The notes under the pieces: model-generated | What the model saw: only the letters and a program-made list of their open reading frames with translations | Told to the model about the DNA's origin: nothing | Databases searched by the model: none | Made by a program: the position numbers and the translations under genes | Source: Christensenella sp. UBA4675 | GTDB lineage: Bacteria > Bacillota > Clostridia > Christensenellales > Borkfalkiaceae | Assembly: GCA_002405165.1 (NCBI GenBank) | Contig: DHLF01000011.1 | Span: 1-58,327, forward strand | Length of the DNA: 58,327 nucleotides | Direction of reading: 5' to 3' | In this document: piece after piece, positions 32,398 through 42,209 of the stretch | Layout: every line of letters begins with the position of its first letter | Position numbering within the stretch: position 1 is the stretch's first letter

Positions 32398-35228
32398 TGG
32401 ACGAAATTATCATAGAAGGAGCAAGAGAGAACAACTTAAAAAACGTCAATTTAAAAATTCCGAGAGATAAATTAGTAGTGTTTACGGGGGTATCGGGAAG
32501 CGGAAAAAGCACGCTTGCGTTCGACACTATTTTTGCCGAAGGTCAAAGGCGTTACGTAGAAAGTTTGTCTAGTTACGCTCGTCAGTTTTTAGGGCAATTT
32601 CAAAAACCCGACGTAGACAAAATAGAAGGCTTATCGCCCGCTATTGCGATAGACCAAAAAACGACTAACAACAATCCGCGTTCAACGGTAGGAACGGTTA
32701 CGGAAATATACGATTATTTAAGGCTTTTATACGCCCGTAGCGGAACTCCTTATTGCTATAAATGCGGAAGAAAAATAGAAAGACAGTCGGTTGACGATAT
32801 AGTAGACAAAGTTTTAAAATTAGAACAAGGCAGTAAAATTATAATAAAATCGCCCGTTGTAAGGGGTAGAAAAGGCGAATTTACAAAACAACTTATAGGG
32901 TATAGAAAAAGCGGATTCGTAAGGGTTGAAATAGACGGAATAACATACGATTTATCTGAAGAAATAAAGCTAGACAAAAACGTCAAACACGACGTAAGCG
33001 TCGTAGTAGACAGGCTTGTCGTAAAGGACGGGATTGAAAAAAGACTGTCTGCGTCCGTAGAAACGGCGTTAAAGCTTGCGGACGGTTTAGTCGTTGTTTC
33101 CGTAAATTCGGAAGACTATTTGTATTCTACTAAATACGCTTGCCCCGATTGCGATATAAACATAGAAGAATTAGAACCAAGACTATTTTCGTTTAACAAT
33201 CCGTCGGGCGCGTGTCCCGCTTGTAAAGGGCTAGGGTATACTTCGGTCGTTTCAAGAGATAAAATCGTAAAGGACGGAAGTAAAAGTTTAAATCAAGGCG
33301 CGTTGTCGGTAACGGGATGGAATATAGATACGGGCAAATTCGTTCAAGCGTATTTCGTGGCGTTGTCTAAAAAATACGGTTTCAGTATGGATACGCCCGT
33401 AAAAGATTTACCAAAACACGTTTTAGACGTTTTATTGTACGGTACTAACGGGGAAGAATTAGATATTTCTTATAATTCGCGTACGTTTTCGGGAAGTTAT
33501 AAATCGGCGTTCGAAGGGGTAATTCCCAATTTAGAGCGTCGTTATAGAGAAACTACCAGCGATTACGCCAAAGGCGAAATAGAAAAAGTTATGGAGCTTT
33601 GCAAATGCAACGTTTGTAACGGGAAAAGACTTAAAAAGGAAGCGTTAGCCGTTAAAATAGGCGATAAAGATATTATGAGCCTATGCGATATGTCAGCTTT
33701 GGATATTTATACTTACGTAGAAAACGTTAAGCTCGAAAATACGAAAGCAAAAATTGCCGAACCTATTTTAAAAGAAGTAAAAACAAGGCTTAAATTTTTA
33801 ACAGACGTCGGTTTGGATTATTTAACGCTTTCTAGGTCGGCTTCTACTTTATCGGGCGGAGAAGCGCAAAGAATAAGGCTTGCAACGCAAATAGGTAGCG
33901 GACTTACTGGAGTACTTTATATTTTAGACGAGCCGAGTATCGGCTTACATCAACGCGATAACGAAAAACTCATCGCGACAATGAAAAAGTTAAGGGATTT
34001 AGGTAATACTTTAATCGTGGTAGAACACGATGAAGATACTATGAAATCGGCGGACTATATCGTAGACGTAGGTCGCGGAGCGGGCGTTTTCGGCGGAGAA
34101 ATCGTAGCGACGGGTACTTGGCAAGAAATTGCGAAAAACAAAAATTCTTTAACGGGCGATTATTTGTCGGGGAGAAAGAGTATTGTTGTTCCCGAAACGA
34201 GAAGACAGTCCGACGGACGCTTTTTAACGGTAAAAGGCGCAAGGCAAAACAATTTAAAAAATATAGACGTGTCTTTTCCCGTAGGCTTGTTTACCGCCGT
34301 AACAGGAGTGTCCGGTAGCGGTAAAAGTTCGCTTATTAACGAAATAGTATATCCGTATCTTGCTAACAGGCTCAATAAAGCTTCCGAACGCGAAGGCGAT
34401 TGCGATAAAATAGAAGGGTTAGAATATTTTGATAAAGTAATAAATATCGACCAATCTCCCATAGGAAGAACGCCGAGAAGTAACCCCGCAACGTATACGG
34501 GTGTGTTTACGTTTATAAGGGAATTGTTTGCTTCTTCTACGGACGCGAAAGAAAGGGGGTTTACTCAAGGTAGATTTTCGTTTAACGTGTCGGGCGGACG
34601 GTGTGAAAACTGTTCGGGCGACGGGATAATTAAAATAGAAATGAGTTTTCTTCCCGACGTTTACGTTCCTTGCGAAGTTTGCAAAGGCAAGCGTTTTAAT
34701 AGGGAAACTTTGGCTGTAAAGTATAAAGGAAAAAGCATTTACGACGTTTTAGAAATGACCGTAGACGAAGCGGTAGAATTTTTTGCAAACGTTCCTAGAA
34801 TTTATAATAAAATCAAATGCTTGCAAGAAGTAGGTTTAGGATATATAAAATTAGGGCAAAATTCCACTACTTTATCGGGCGGAGAAGCGCAAAGGGTAAA
34901 GCTTGCAACGGAGCTGTCTAAACGCAGTACGGGTAAAACCGTGTATATTTTAGACGAACCTACTACGGGACTTCATACGGACGACGTAGCTAAAATTTTA
35001 AAAATTTTGCAAAGGTTTGTCGATAACGGAAATACGGTAATAGTAATAGAACATAATTTAGACGTAATTAAGGTTGCCGATTATATAATAGATTTAGGCT
35101 ACGAAGGCGGAGATAAAGGCGGAACGGTTATAGCGAAAGGAACGCCCGAGCAAGTTGCGATGCAAGAAAAAAGCTATACGGGTCAATTTTTAAAAAAGAT
35201 TTTAAATAAGGAGAATGACAATGGATAA
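32394..35228 (+). CDS. uvrA: Excinuclease ABC subunit A
   Basis: DNA-damage-sensing ABC ATPase of nucleotide excision repair. The 944-residue protein has two ABC modules with Walker A GVSGSGKST (about 33-41) and GVSGSGKSS (about 639-647), two LSGGEAQR signatures, and zinc cysteine pairs CYKCG, CPDC/CPACKGLG, CKCNVCNGK and CENCSGDG/CEVCKGKR. The start is either of two adjacent ATGs. It is coupled to uvrB through ATGA. Confidence 0.97.
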   Translation: MMDEIIIEGARENNLKNVNLKIPRDKLVVFTGVSGSGKSTLAFDTIFAEGQRRYVESLSSYARQFLGQFQKPDVDKIEGLSPAIAIDQKTTNNNPRSTVGTVTEIYDYLRLLYARSGTPYCYKCGRKIERQSVDDIVDKVLKLEQGSKIIIKSPVVRGRKGEFTKQLIGYRKSGFVRVEIDGITYDLSEEIKLDKNVKHDVSVVVDRLVVKDGIEKRLSASVETALKLADGLVVVSVNSEDYLYSTKYACPDCDINIEELEPRLFSFNNPSGACPACKGLGYTSVVSRDKIVKDGSKSLNQGALSVTGWNIDTGKFVQAYFVALSKKYGFSMDTPVKDLPKHVLDVLLYGTNGEELDISYNSRTFSGSYKSAFEGVIPNLERRYRETTSDYAKGEIEKVMELCKCNVCNGKRLKKEALAVKIGDKDIMSLCDMSALDIYTYVENVKLENTKAKIAEPILKEVKTRLKFLTDVGLDYLTLSRSASTLSGGEAQRIRLATQIGSGLTGVLYILDEPSIGLHQRDNEKLIATMKKLRDLGNTLIVVEHDEDTMKSADYIVDVGRGAGVFGGEIVATGTWQEIAKNKNSLTGDYLSGRKSIVVPETRRQSDGRFLTVKGARQNNLKNIDVSFPVGLFTAVTGVSGSGKSSLINEIVYPYLANRLNKASEREGDCDKIEGLEYFDKVINIDQSPIGRTPRSNPATYTGVFTFIRELFASSTDAKERGFTQGRFSFNVSGGRCENCSGDGIIKIEMSFLPDVYVPCEVCKGKRFNRETLAVKYKGKSIYDVLEMTVDEAVEFFANVPRIYNKIKCLQEVGLGYIKLGQNSTTLSGGEAQRVKLATELSKRSTGKTVYILDEPTTGLHTDDVAKILKILQRFVDNGNTVIVIEHNLDVIKVADYIIDLGYEGGDKGGTVIAKGTPEQVAMQEKSYTGQFLKKILNKENDNG

Positions 35229-35637
35229 AACCTTAACAAAAAAACAAATTAAGGCTATTGAAGAGAAAAAGATTCGCGAAAAAATGGGTGAAAAAGCTTA
35301 TGCTCAAAAGCAAGTTTCAAGAAAAACGGAACTTATTGCAATGTATAATTTCGTAACTGTGTTTTTACTTATCGGAATGGGCGTTGCGTGTTTAATGTTT
35401 TTAGCTTTTTACGTTTTAATTCCTAAAATTTATAATTTAGTTTGTTTAATTTTGTTTTCGGTGCTATTCGTTGCTAGTATCGTTTGCTTTATTTTGTGGA
35501 AATGTTATTTTGGCAGGAAAATGAAAAGCGATATAGAAGAAAATAAAAAAATCATCAAAGAATTAACCGCTAAGGAAAACGAAAAGCAGTTAAAAATAGC
35601 CGAACAATTAAAGCGTCAGAGAAAAGACGTGATTTAG
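35221..35637 (+). CDS. Small two-helix membrane protein of unknown function
   Basis: A 138-residue protein with a lysine-rich N-terminus, two membrane helices (about 40-66 and 71-92) and a charged coiled-coil C-terminus (about 98-136). I do not recognise the family. The start is set at the second ATG because AAGGAG lies 7 nt before it and only 1 nt before the first. It overlaps the end of uvrA by 8 nt and is followed by a strong terminator, so it is the last gene of the uvr transcript. Confidence 0.6.
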   Translation: MDKTLTKKQIKAIEEKKIREKMGEKAYAQKQVSRKTELIAMYNFVTVFLLIGMGVACLMFLAFYVLIPKIYNLVCLILFSVLFVASIVCFILWKCYFGRKMKSDIEENKKIIKELTAKENEKQLKIAEQLKRQRKDVI

Positions 35638-35639
35638 CA

Positions 35640-35668
35640 AAAAATCGCCTTGAAAAAGGCGATTTTTT
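35640..35668 (+). terminator. Terminator of the uvrB-uvrA transcript
   Basis: AAAAATCGCCTT pairs with AAGGCGATTTTT around a GAAA tetraloop, followed by one further T. It begins 3 nt past the last stop. Confidence 0.92.
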
Positions 35669-35729
35669 AATTATTTCGTTTTTTTTAATTTTTTTAGTAA
35701 TTTATATATAAATAATAGTCGGTAAGTAA

Positions 35730-35758
35730 TTGACAAAAAAAGGTTATTTTGTTAAAAT
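35730..35758 (+). promoter_or_regulatory. Sigma-A promoter of aspS-gatCAB
   Basis: TTGACA (35730-35735), 17 nt, TAAAAT (35753-35758), followed by a leader of about 45 nt. The leader is too short for a T-box riboswitch. Confidence 0.85.
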
Positions 35759-35807
35759 TTAATTCGTATTGAAAATAGTGGGCTTATGCCTAGAATGGGA
35801 GATAAAA

Positions 35808-37565
35808 ATGTATAAATCGACGCTTTACCGCACGCAAACAAACGACCAATTATCCGAAAATGATATGGATAAACAAGTAAAAGTAGCGGGTTGGGTTGAA
35901 AATATCAGGGACCACGGCGGAGTTTCCTTTATTGATTTAAGGGACGCTTACGGCGTATTACAAGTTGTTCTTCGTAATACCGATTTACTTAAAGGTATTA
36001 AAAAAGAAGATTGTATTTCGGTTAGCGGAATAATCGAAAAAAGGGATGCGGAAACGTATAACCCGAAAATCGCTACGGGAACTATCGAATTAGACGCAAA
36101 AGAAATAACCGTTTTAGGCGAAGTAACGGAAGCTCTTCCTTTTGAAATCGCTACCAGCGACAACGTAAACGAAGAAGTAAGATTAAAATATAGATTTTTA
36201 GATTTAAGAAATAAAAAACATCACGACAATATCATTTTCCGTAGCAAAGTTATTTCTTTTTTAAGAAATAAAATGACGCAAATGGGCTTTACGGAAATAC
36301 AAACGCCCATTCTTTCGGCATCTTCTCCGGAAGGCGCAAGGGACTACATTGTTCCTTCACGTAAACATAAGGGTAAATTTTACGCGCTTCCGCAAGCTCC
36401 GCAAATTTATAAACAACTTTTAATGGTTTCGGGCTTCGATAAATATTTCCAAGTCGCGCCGTGTTTTAGGGACGAAGACGCTAGGGCAGATCGTTCTCCC
36501 GGCGAATTTTATCAATTAGACTTTGAAATGTCTTTCGCGACCCAAGAAGACGTATTTGCTGTCGGACAAGAAGTTTTAACCGCGGTATTCAGTAAATTCG
36601 CGCCCGAAGGGGCAACCGTTACGCAAGCTCCTTATCCCATAATAAGCTATAAAGAAGCTATGCTTTCTTTCGGTTCGGATAAACCCGATTTAAGAAATCC
36701 TTTAAGAATTATCGACTTAACGGAATTCTTCTCTCGTTGTACGTTCGGTGCATTTAAAAATAAAACGGTAAGAGCTATAAAAGTTGCCAAAAGCGAAAAA
36801 ATGACCAAAGGATTTTTCGAAAAAATGTTATCCTTTGCTCAAAGTATCGGAATGGGCGGATTAGGTTACTTAGAAGTATTAGAAGATTTATCCTATAAAG
36901 GACCTATCGACAAGTTTATTCCAGACGACCTTAAAGTAGAGCTAAGAAATTTAGCTTCTTTATCGGTTGGCGACGTAATATTCTTTATTGCGGATAATAA
37001 AGATAAAGCTCCTATTTTAGCGGGACAAATAAGAAACGAATTAGGTAGAAGGCTCGATTTATACGAAAAGAACGCTTATCGTTTTTGTTTCGTAAACGAT
37101 TTTCCTATGTACGAAATAGACGAAGAAACGGGGAAAATAGGTTTTACACACAATCCGTTCTCTATGCCACAAGGCGGGTTAAAAGCTTTAACCGAAAAAG
37201 ACCCGCTTGATATTTTCGCGTATCAATACGATATAGTATGTAACGGAATAGAGTTATCTTCGGGCGCGGTAAGAAATCACGATTTAAAAACCATGGTAAA
37301 AGCGTTTGAAATCGCAGGTTACGGGGAAGACGTATTAAAGGCAAAATTCGGTTCGCTTTATAACGCGTTTAAGTTCGGCGCTCCGCCACACGCAGGTATG
37401 GCTCCCGGAATCGACAGAATGTTAATGATTTTAAGAAACGAAGAAAACATTAGAGAAATTATTGCATTCCCCATGAATTCCAACGCGCAAGATTTATTGT
37501 TAGGCGCGCCTAACGACGTTACGGAATTACAGTTAAGAGAAGCTCATATAAAAATAAGACAATAA
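35808..37565 (+). CDS. aspS: Aspartyl-tRNA synthetase
   Basis: Class II synthetase charging tRNA-Asp, bacterial type with the GAD insertion, 585 residues. N-terminal OB-fold anticodon domain (VKVAGWVENIRDHGGVSFIDLRD in two parts), motif 2 FRDEDARADRSPGEFYQLD and motif 3 HAGMAPGIDRMLM are intact. The start MYKSTLYRTQ is chosen because GGGAGA stands upstream; an ATG 13 codons earlier is not supported. It shares an operon with gatCAB, so it may be a non-discriminating enzyme that also loads tRNA-Asn; the sequence alone cannot settle this. Confidence 0.97.
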   Translation: MYKSTLYRTQTNDQLSENDMDKQVKVAGWVENIRDHGGVSFIDLRDAYGVLQVVLRNTDLLKGIKKEDCISVSGIIEKRDAETYNPKIATGTIELDAKEITVLGEVTEALPFEIATSDNVNEEVRLKYRFLDLRNKKHHDNIIFRSKVISFLRNKMTQMGFTEIQTPILSASSPEGARDYIVPSRKHKGKFYALPQAPQIYKQLLMVSGFDKYFQVAPCFRDEDARADRSPGEFYQLDFEMSFATQEDVFAVGQEVLTAVFSKFAPEGATVTQAPYPIISYKEAMLSFGSDKPDLRNPLRIIDLTEFFSRCTFGAFKNKTVRAIKVAKSEKMTKGFFEKMLSFAQSIGMGGLGYLEVLEDLSYKGPIDKFIPDDLKVELRNLASLSVGDVIFFIADNKDKAPILAGQIRNELGRRLDLYEKNAYRFCFVNDFPMYEIDEETGKIGFTHNPFSMPQGGLKALTEKDPLDIFAYQYDIVCNGIELSSGAVRNHDLKTMVKAFEIAGYGEDVLKAKFGSLYNAFKFGAPPHAGMAPGIDRMLMILRNEENIREIIAFPMNSNAQDLLLGAPNDVTELQLREAHIKIRQ

Positions 37566-37574
37566 AAATTTCGG

Positions 37575-37596
37575 GCAAAAAGCGAAAGCTTTTTGC
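37575..37596 (+). terminator. Hairpin between aspS and gatC
   Basis: GCAAAAAGC (37575-37583) pairs perfectly with GCTTTTTGC (37588-37596) around a GAAA tetraloop. It begins 9 nt after the aspS stop and is followed by TTGATTTT. It looks like a weak terminator or attenuator that would lower gatCAB relative to aspS, or an mRNA-stabilising hairpin. Confidence 0.55.
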
Positions 37597-37617
37597 TTGA
37601 TTTTAATAAGGAAAAAT

Positions 37618-37902
37618 ATGGTTAAAAAAGAAGAAATAATAACTTTAAGCAAGCTTGCAAAGCTAAAATTTACCGATGAAGAAATAGAGCATTTCACAAA
37701 AGAAATGGACGAAATTATAGATTTTGCAAACCGTATTAACGCTATGAGTTCTACGGGGGAAGAAGTAATAGATAAAGTTGTTCCCCTAGAACAGTTAAGG
37801 GACGACGTAGTCGTAGAAAGTTTACCGCAAGAAGTAATTACTTCTAACGTAGAATCCATCGACGGATTTTTTCCCGTTAAAAGGAGCAACGCAAAAAGAT
37901 GA
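37618..37902 (+). CDS. gatC: Asp/Glu-tRNA amidotransferase subunit C
   Basis: Small subunit (94 residues) that wraps between GatA and GatB. The helical N-terminus (LSKLAKLKFTDEEIE) and the C-terminal SIDGFFPVKR tail are typical. The start is the ATG with AAGGAA upstream; a TTG seven codons before it is less likely. Its end overlaps gatA by 4 nt. Confidence 0.93.
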   Translation: MVKKEEIITLSKLAKLKFTDEEIEHFTKEMDEIIDFANRINAMSSTGEEVIDKVVPLEQLRDDVVVESLPQEVITSNVESIDGFFPVKRSNAKR

Positions 37903-39356
37903 AAGACGTAATTTTTTATTTGTCGGAGTTATTGCATAGCGGAAAAATAACTTCTAGGGAACTTACCGAAAAATATATAGAACAAATTAAAAAAGATAAC
38001 CCTAATTTAAACGCGTACGTTCGCTATACGTTCGAAGAAGCTTTAAAACAAGCCGATTACGCCGACGAACTTTTAAAATCGGGTAAAGCAAGCGTTTTAA
38101 CGGGAATTCCCATGACGCTTAAAGACAACATTTGCACAAACGGACTGGAAACGACGTGTTGTTCTAAAATTTTAAAGGGATACGTTCCGTTTTACGACGC
38201 TACCGTTTGGAAAAAATTAAAAGAGCAAGGCGCGGTATTGCTCGGAAAAACTAATATGGACGAGTTTGCAATGGGTTCTACTTGCGAGTCTTCTTGTTAC
38301 GGCACGGCGTTAAACCCCAGAGATTTAACGAAAGTTCCGGGCGGAAGTTCGGGCGGAGTTGCAAGCGCGGTTTGCGCTAATTTAGCGGGATACGGACTTG
38401 GTTCTGATACGGGCGGAAGTATAAGACAACCTGCTAGTTTTTGCGGAATAGTCGGCTTAAAGCCCACTTACGGGGCAGTTTCTCGTTACGGACTTATCGC
38501 GTACGGTTCTTCTTTGGATCAAATAGGACCGCTTTGTTACAGCGTTAAAGATTGTGCCGTGGTATTCGACGCGATTAAGGGAAAGGACGAACACGACTCT
38601 ACGTCTATAAATAGTTCTAACGACACGATTTACGATAAATTAGGAAAAGACGTTAAAGGACTTAAAGTCGGCGTGGTTAAAGAATATTTTGACGGATTAG
38701 ACGAAGAAATTGCTTTACCTATTAAAAACGCCATAGAATTTTATAAACAAAACGGCGCGGAAATCGTAGATATTTCTTTGCCTACGTTGCAAATTTCGTT
38801 GCCCGTATACTACATTATCGCGTGCGCGGAAGCTTCTTCCAACCTTGGTAGGTACGACGGAATAAGATACGGTTTTAAAGCCGAAAACTATTTAACCGTC
38901 GACGATATGATAAAGGAAACGAGAACGCAAGGCTTCGGGAAAGAAGTTAAGAGAAGAATAATGCTCGGAACTTACGTTTTAAGTTCGGGGTATTACGACG
39001 CTTATTATAAAAAAGCAAGAAGTTTAAGGGTTAAAATCAAACAAGACTTCGAAAACGCGTTTTCTAAATGCGATTGTATAATCGCGCCTACCGCGCCGAA
39101 TACTGCTTTCCCGTTAAATTATGCGGGTAGTAACGTTATACAAATGTATTTGTCGGATATTTATACCGTTCCGATAAACGTGGCGGGCGTACCTTCCGTA
39201 AGTCTTCCTTGCGGAAAAGATAAAAACGGAATGCCTATCGGTATGCAAATTATAGGCAATACTCTTCAAGAAGAAAAAATCCTAAATACGGCTTATTTCT
39301 TCGAACAAAATTACGATTGCGGGGTAGAAAGTTTAGACAAGGGGGTAAAGTTATGA
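37899..39356 (+). CDS. gatA: Asp/Glu-tRNA amidotransferase subunit A
   Basis: Amidase-signature subunit that frees ammonia from glutamine. The catalytic triad can be placed at Lys75 (MTLKDN), Ser150 (PGGSSGG) and Ser174 (TGGSIRQPAS), with 485 residues in total, normal length. With GatB and GatC it converts mischarged Glu-tRNA-Gln or Asp-tRNA-Asn. It overlaps gatC and gatB by 4 nt each. Confidence 0.98.
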   Translation: MKDVIFYLSELLHSGKITSRELTEKYIEQIKKDNPNLNAYVRYTFEEALKQADYADELLKSGKASVLTGIPMTLKDNICTNGLETTCCSKILKGYVPFYDATVWKKLKEQGAVLLGKTNMDEFAMGSTCESSCYGTALNPRDLTKVPGGSSGGVASAVCANLAGYGLGSDTGGSIRQPASFCGIVGLKPTYGAVSRYGLIAYGSSLDQIGPLCYSVKDCAVVFDAIKGKDEHDSTSINSSNDTIYDKLGKDVKGLKVGVVKEYFDGLDEEIALPIKNAIEFYKQNGAEIVDISLPTLQISLPVYYIIACAEASSNLGRYDGIRYGFKAENYLTVDDMIKETRTQGFGKEVKRRIMLGTYVLSSGYYDAYYKKARSLRVKIKQDFENAFSKCDCIIAPTAPNTAFPLNYAGSNVIQMYLSDIYTVPINVAGVPSVSLPCGKDKNGMPIGMQIIGNTLQEEKILNTAYFFEQNYDCGVESLDKGVKL

Positions 39357-40765
39357 AATACGAAATAGTATCGGGACTTGAAACTCACGTTGAACTTGCT
39401 ACTAAAACCAAAATATTTTGCGGTTGCACTACGGCGTTCGGCGGAAGTCCGAATACGCATTGTTGTCCCGTATGTACGGGTATGCCGGGGACTTTGCCCA
39501 TTTTAAATAAACAAGTTGTAAAATACGCGATAAGGGCAGGACTTGCAACGCATTGTAAAATCAACCTTATTACGAGAATGGATAGAAAAAATTATACCTA
39601 TCCTGATTTACCCAAAGCTTATCAGATATCTCAGTTTGACAAACCTGTTTGCGAACACGGTTACGTTACGCTTTCTAGCGGTAAAAAAATAGGAATAACC
39701 AGAATTCATATAGAAGAAGACGCAGGTAAACTCGTACACGAAGGCGGTTATACGTTCGTAGATTATAATAGGGGCGGAGTTCCTTTAATCGAAATAGTAT
39801 CCGAACCAGATATTTCTTCTTGGGACGAAGCAAAAGAATATATAGAAAAAATTCAGCTTATAATGCGTTATATAGGCGTTTCGGATTGTAAAATGCAAGA
39901 AGGTTCTATTAGAGCGGACGTAAATATTTCGCTAAGAGAATTCGGGCAAACGACTTTCGGAACGAGAACTGAAATTAAAAATATGAACAGCCTTTCTCAC
40001 ATAGAAAAAGCTATGCGTTACGAGTACGAAAGACAAGCCGATATTTTATCGAGCGGTGGAAAAGTCGTTCAAGAAACGTTAAGGTTTAACGAAGAGGACG
40101 GCACTACTTCTTCTATGCGAGGAAAAGAAGACGCGCAAGATTATAGGTATTTCCCCGAACCCGACATAATTACCGTAAAAATAACCGAAGAAGAAGTTGA
40201 AGAAATAAGAAAATCTTTACCCGAACTTCCCGACGACAGATACGCAAGATTTATAGGCGAAATGGTGTTAAGCACCGCGACAGCAACGCAAATTTTAAAA
40301 TATAAAAAAGTTGCGGACTATTTTGACGCAGTATGTAAAGCGGGGGCAAGCGCAAAAAATACCGCTAACTTAATAACGGGTACGGTATTTTCTTTGTTAG
40401 GTACCGAAAGCGATAAGGAAAAATTCGACGTTAAAATTGCCGTTTCCGATTTTGCTCAACTCGTTAAATACGTTGACGAAGGCAAATATTTATTCAATAA
40501 CGCCCAAAAGACTATCACGAAAATGATGGAAACGGGAGAAAAACTAAGCGATTTAGTAAAGCCCGAAGACGTTGCGGGCTTCCCCGAAGATAAGCTTATA
40601 GAATTATGTAAGCAAGCGGTAGAAAAAAATCCCGTTGCAATAGAAAACTATAAGAGCGGAAATTTAAAGGCAATAAACGCGTTGTTCGGGTTCGTTATGA
40701 AATCGAGCGCAGGCAAAGCCAACGTTAAAAAAGCGGAAGAAATTATTAAGGATTTAATTAAATAA
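39353..40765 (+). CDS. gatB: Asp/Glu-tRNA amidotransferase subunit B
   Basis: Kinase-like subunit that activates the mischarged tRNA with ATP and transfers ammonia. From MKYEIVSGLE the protein has 470 residues: the GLETHVEL start, the zinc cysteines FCGC/CCPVC, a long catalytic cradle and a C-terminal YqeY-like tail domain (about 325-470). The start at ATG overlapping the gatA stop is preferred over an upstream TTG. Confidence 0.98.
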   Translation: MKYEIVSGLETHVELATKTKIFCGCTTAFGGSPNTHCCPVCTGMPGTLPILNKQVVKYAIRAGLATHCKINLITRMDRKNYTYPDLPKAYQISQFDKPVCEHGYVTLSSGKKIGITRIHIEEDAGKLVHEGGYTFVDYNRGGVPLIEIVSEPDISSWDEAKEYIEKIQLIMRYIGVSDCKMQEGSIRADVNISLREFGQTTFGTRTEIKNMNSLSHIEKAMRYEYERQADILSSGGKVVQETLRFNEEDGTTSSMRGKEDAQDYRYFPEPDIITVKITEEEVEEIRKSLPELPDDRYARFIGEMVLSTATATQILKYKKVADYFDAVCKAGASAKNTANLITGTVFSLLGTESDKEKFDVKIAVSDFAQLVKYVDEGKYLFNNAQKTITKMMETGEKLSDLVKPEDVAGFPEDKLIELCKQAVEKNPVAIENYKSGNLKAINALFGFVMKSSAGKANVKKAEEIIKDLIK

Positions 40766-40811
40766 AAGATTTAATTAAAAAGAATAGTTGTAAAAAATTT
40801 CCATATTTTTA

Positions 40812-40840
40812 TTGAATCGTATTATAATTATTGCTATAAT
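40812..40840 (+). promoter_or_regulatory. Sigma-A-type promoter of the 8-helix membrane protein
   Basis: TTGAAT (40812-40817), 17 nt, TATAAT (40835-40840), 31 nt before the start codon. Confidence 0.65.
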
Positions 40841-40870
40841 AAAAATAACAATAATTAAGGGGATAAAAAT

Positions 40871-42061
40871 ATGGAGCAAATTTTAAATAACAATCAAAAA
40901 CTTGAATCGCTAAAAGCAAAAAAGCAAGCGTTAAAGACTTCTGAATCGATTATTAAAAATTGTTTGTCTTTAATTATTATCGTTATTGCGCTTTTAGCGG
41001 TTATTTTATTAAAGGTTGTAGTAGTCGGTAGTGGCGGAACGGAAACCGTAAGCATATTCGATTATTTTGTAGACGGTTTTTCTAATGCGAAAGAAGAAAT
41101 GCAACCTTTAATTGATTCGTATGCAGGACAGTCGGATTACGTTGCGAATATTAAAATTAGTTATTACGTTCCTTTAATATTTTGTATAGTGTTTTTCAGC
41201 ATTTCAGTTTTATCTTTGGTATTTCTTTTATGCTTCTCTGTTTTCAAACTTACGTCTTCCATTGCAACAGGAGAGTGTAATGATATAAGCAGTTTAGCTT
41301 TTTACGCAGTCGGAGCGTATTTACTATCGTTATTTGCAATTCTTGGAGATTGCACCGTTAACTTAAAAAGCGTTTCGGGAACAAACGTCGTAGATATAAA
41401 TGCAAAATTAGAAAATAGTAGTATTGCTTTATGTATAGTGATAACTGTTCTTACGGCTTGTTTATTTTTATTTAAGCAATTTTTAAAAGGAAAAGAAGGC
41501 TGGCAAGATAAAAATTTAGTCAGATTTATATTCTCTACGTTTGCTTTTGCGTTTTGTTTAGTAATTTCCATTCTTTTAAGCTTAACTTTTACAAGCGGGA
41601 ATATATCTAACTATGGAGTAATTATTGACTTTGATTTTTCGTTAAACAGCTTTATTTCGTGGTTTACAAGCGATAATTATTACGATGGAAGCATAAAACA
41701 AACTTTTTGGCAAAGTATGATGAACGCTGATATTGCGTATATTTTTAATTACGTTACTATTTTAATAGCTGTAATTGCCATTGTAAGATACTTAATTGTT
41801 TTATGTGGCGGAAGAAAAGCGATATTCGATTACGTTATTTCTTTTACTTTATTTGTTATGACTACGTTATATTTTATTATCGGAATAATAGCGATAAATA
41901 AAATGACCGATTATTTTAGTTGTTTGGGCGTTGAAGCGACGTTAGAATGTGTTGCTTTAATAATACTATTATGCGTAGCGATATTTAACGCAATATTTAA
42001 CGTTATGGAACTTATTGTTCTAAAAAAATCTAAATTAGAGCAAACTACGCAAGTAAAATAA
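40871..42061 (+). CDS. Unknown polytopic membrane protein
   Basis: A 396-residue protein with about eight membrane helices (near 33-52, 98-124, 141-161, 184-203, 217-240, 288-312, 317-342 and 358-385) and a basic N-terminal tail of about 30 residues. No transporter or enzyme motif is visible, and I do not recognise the family. A long extracytoplasmic loop lies between the first two helices (about 55-97). AAGGGG precedes the ATG. It is a single-gene transcript, between its own promoter and terminator. Confidence 0.7.
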   Translation: MEQILNNNQKLESLKAKKQALKTSESIIKNCLSLIIIVIALLAVILLKVVVVGSGGTETVSIFDYFVDGFSNAKEEMQPLIDSYAGQSDYVANIKISYYVPLIFCIVFFSISVLSLVFLLCFSVFKLTSSIATGECNDISSLAFYAVGAYLLSLFAILGDCTVNLKSVSGTNVVDINAKLENSSIALCIVITVLTACLFLFKQFLKGKEGWQDKNLVRFIFSTFAFAFCLVISILLSLTFTSGNISNYGVIIDFDFSLNSFISWFTSDNYYDGSIKQTFWQSMMNADIAYIFNYVTILIAVIAIVRYLIVLCGGRKAIFDYVISFTLFVMTTLYFIIGIIAINKMTDYFSCLGVEATLECVALIILLCVAIFNAIFNVMELIVLKKSKLEQTTQVK

Positions 42062-42078
42062 GATTACAATTTAAATTT

Positions 42079-42111
42079 AAAAGCGTTTCATTTTTTTTGA
42101 AGCGCTTTTTT
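42079..42111 (+). terminator. Terminator of the 8-helix membrane protein
   Basis: AAAAGCGTTTCA (42079-42090) pairs with TGAAGCGCTTTT (42098-42109) with one G-T pair, and the T-run continues to 42111. Confidence 0.85.
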
Positions 42112-42209
42112 GCGTAAAGTTTTTGTAAAATAATGCTATTAAACTAGAAAAATGCCAAATTAAAGGCTACAATATAATTATAAGTAAAAATAGGGAAGTT
42201 TTTAGATAT

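Noticed and set aside
40741..40785. Short direct repeat GATTTAATTAAA after gatB
   Set aside because: AT-rich 12-mer duplicated by chance or slippage; no structure or function suggested.
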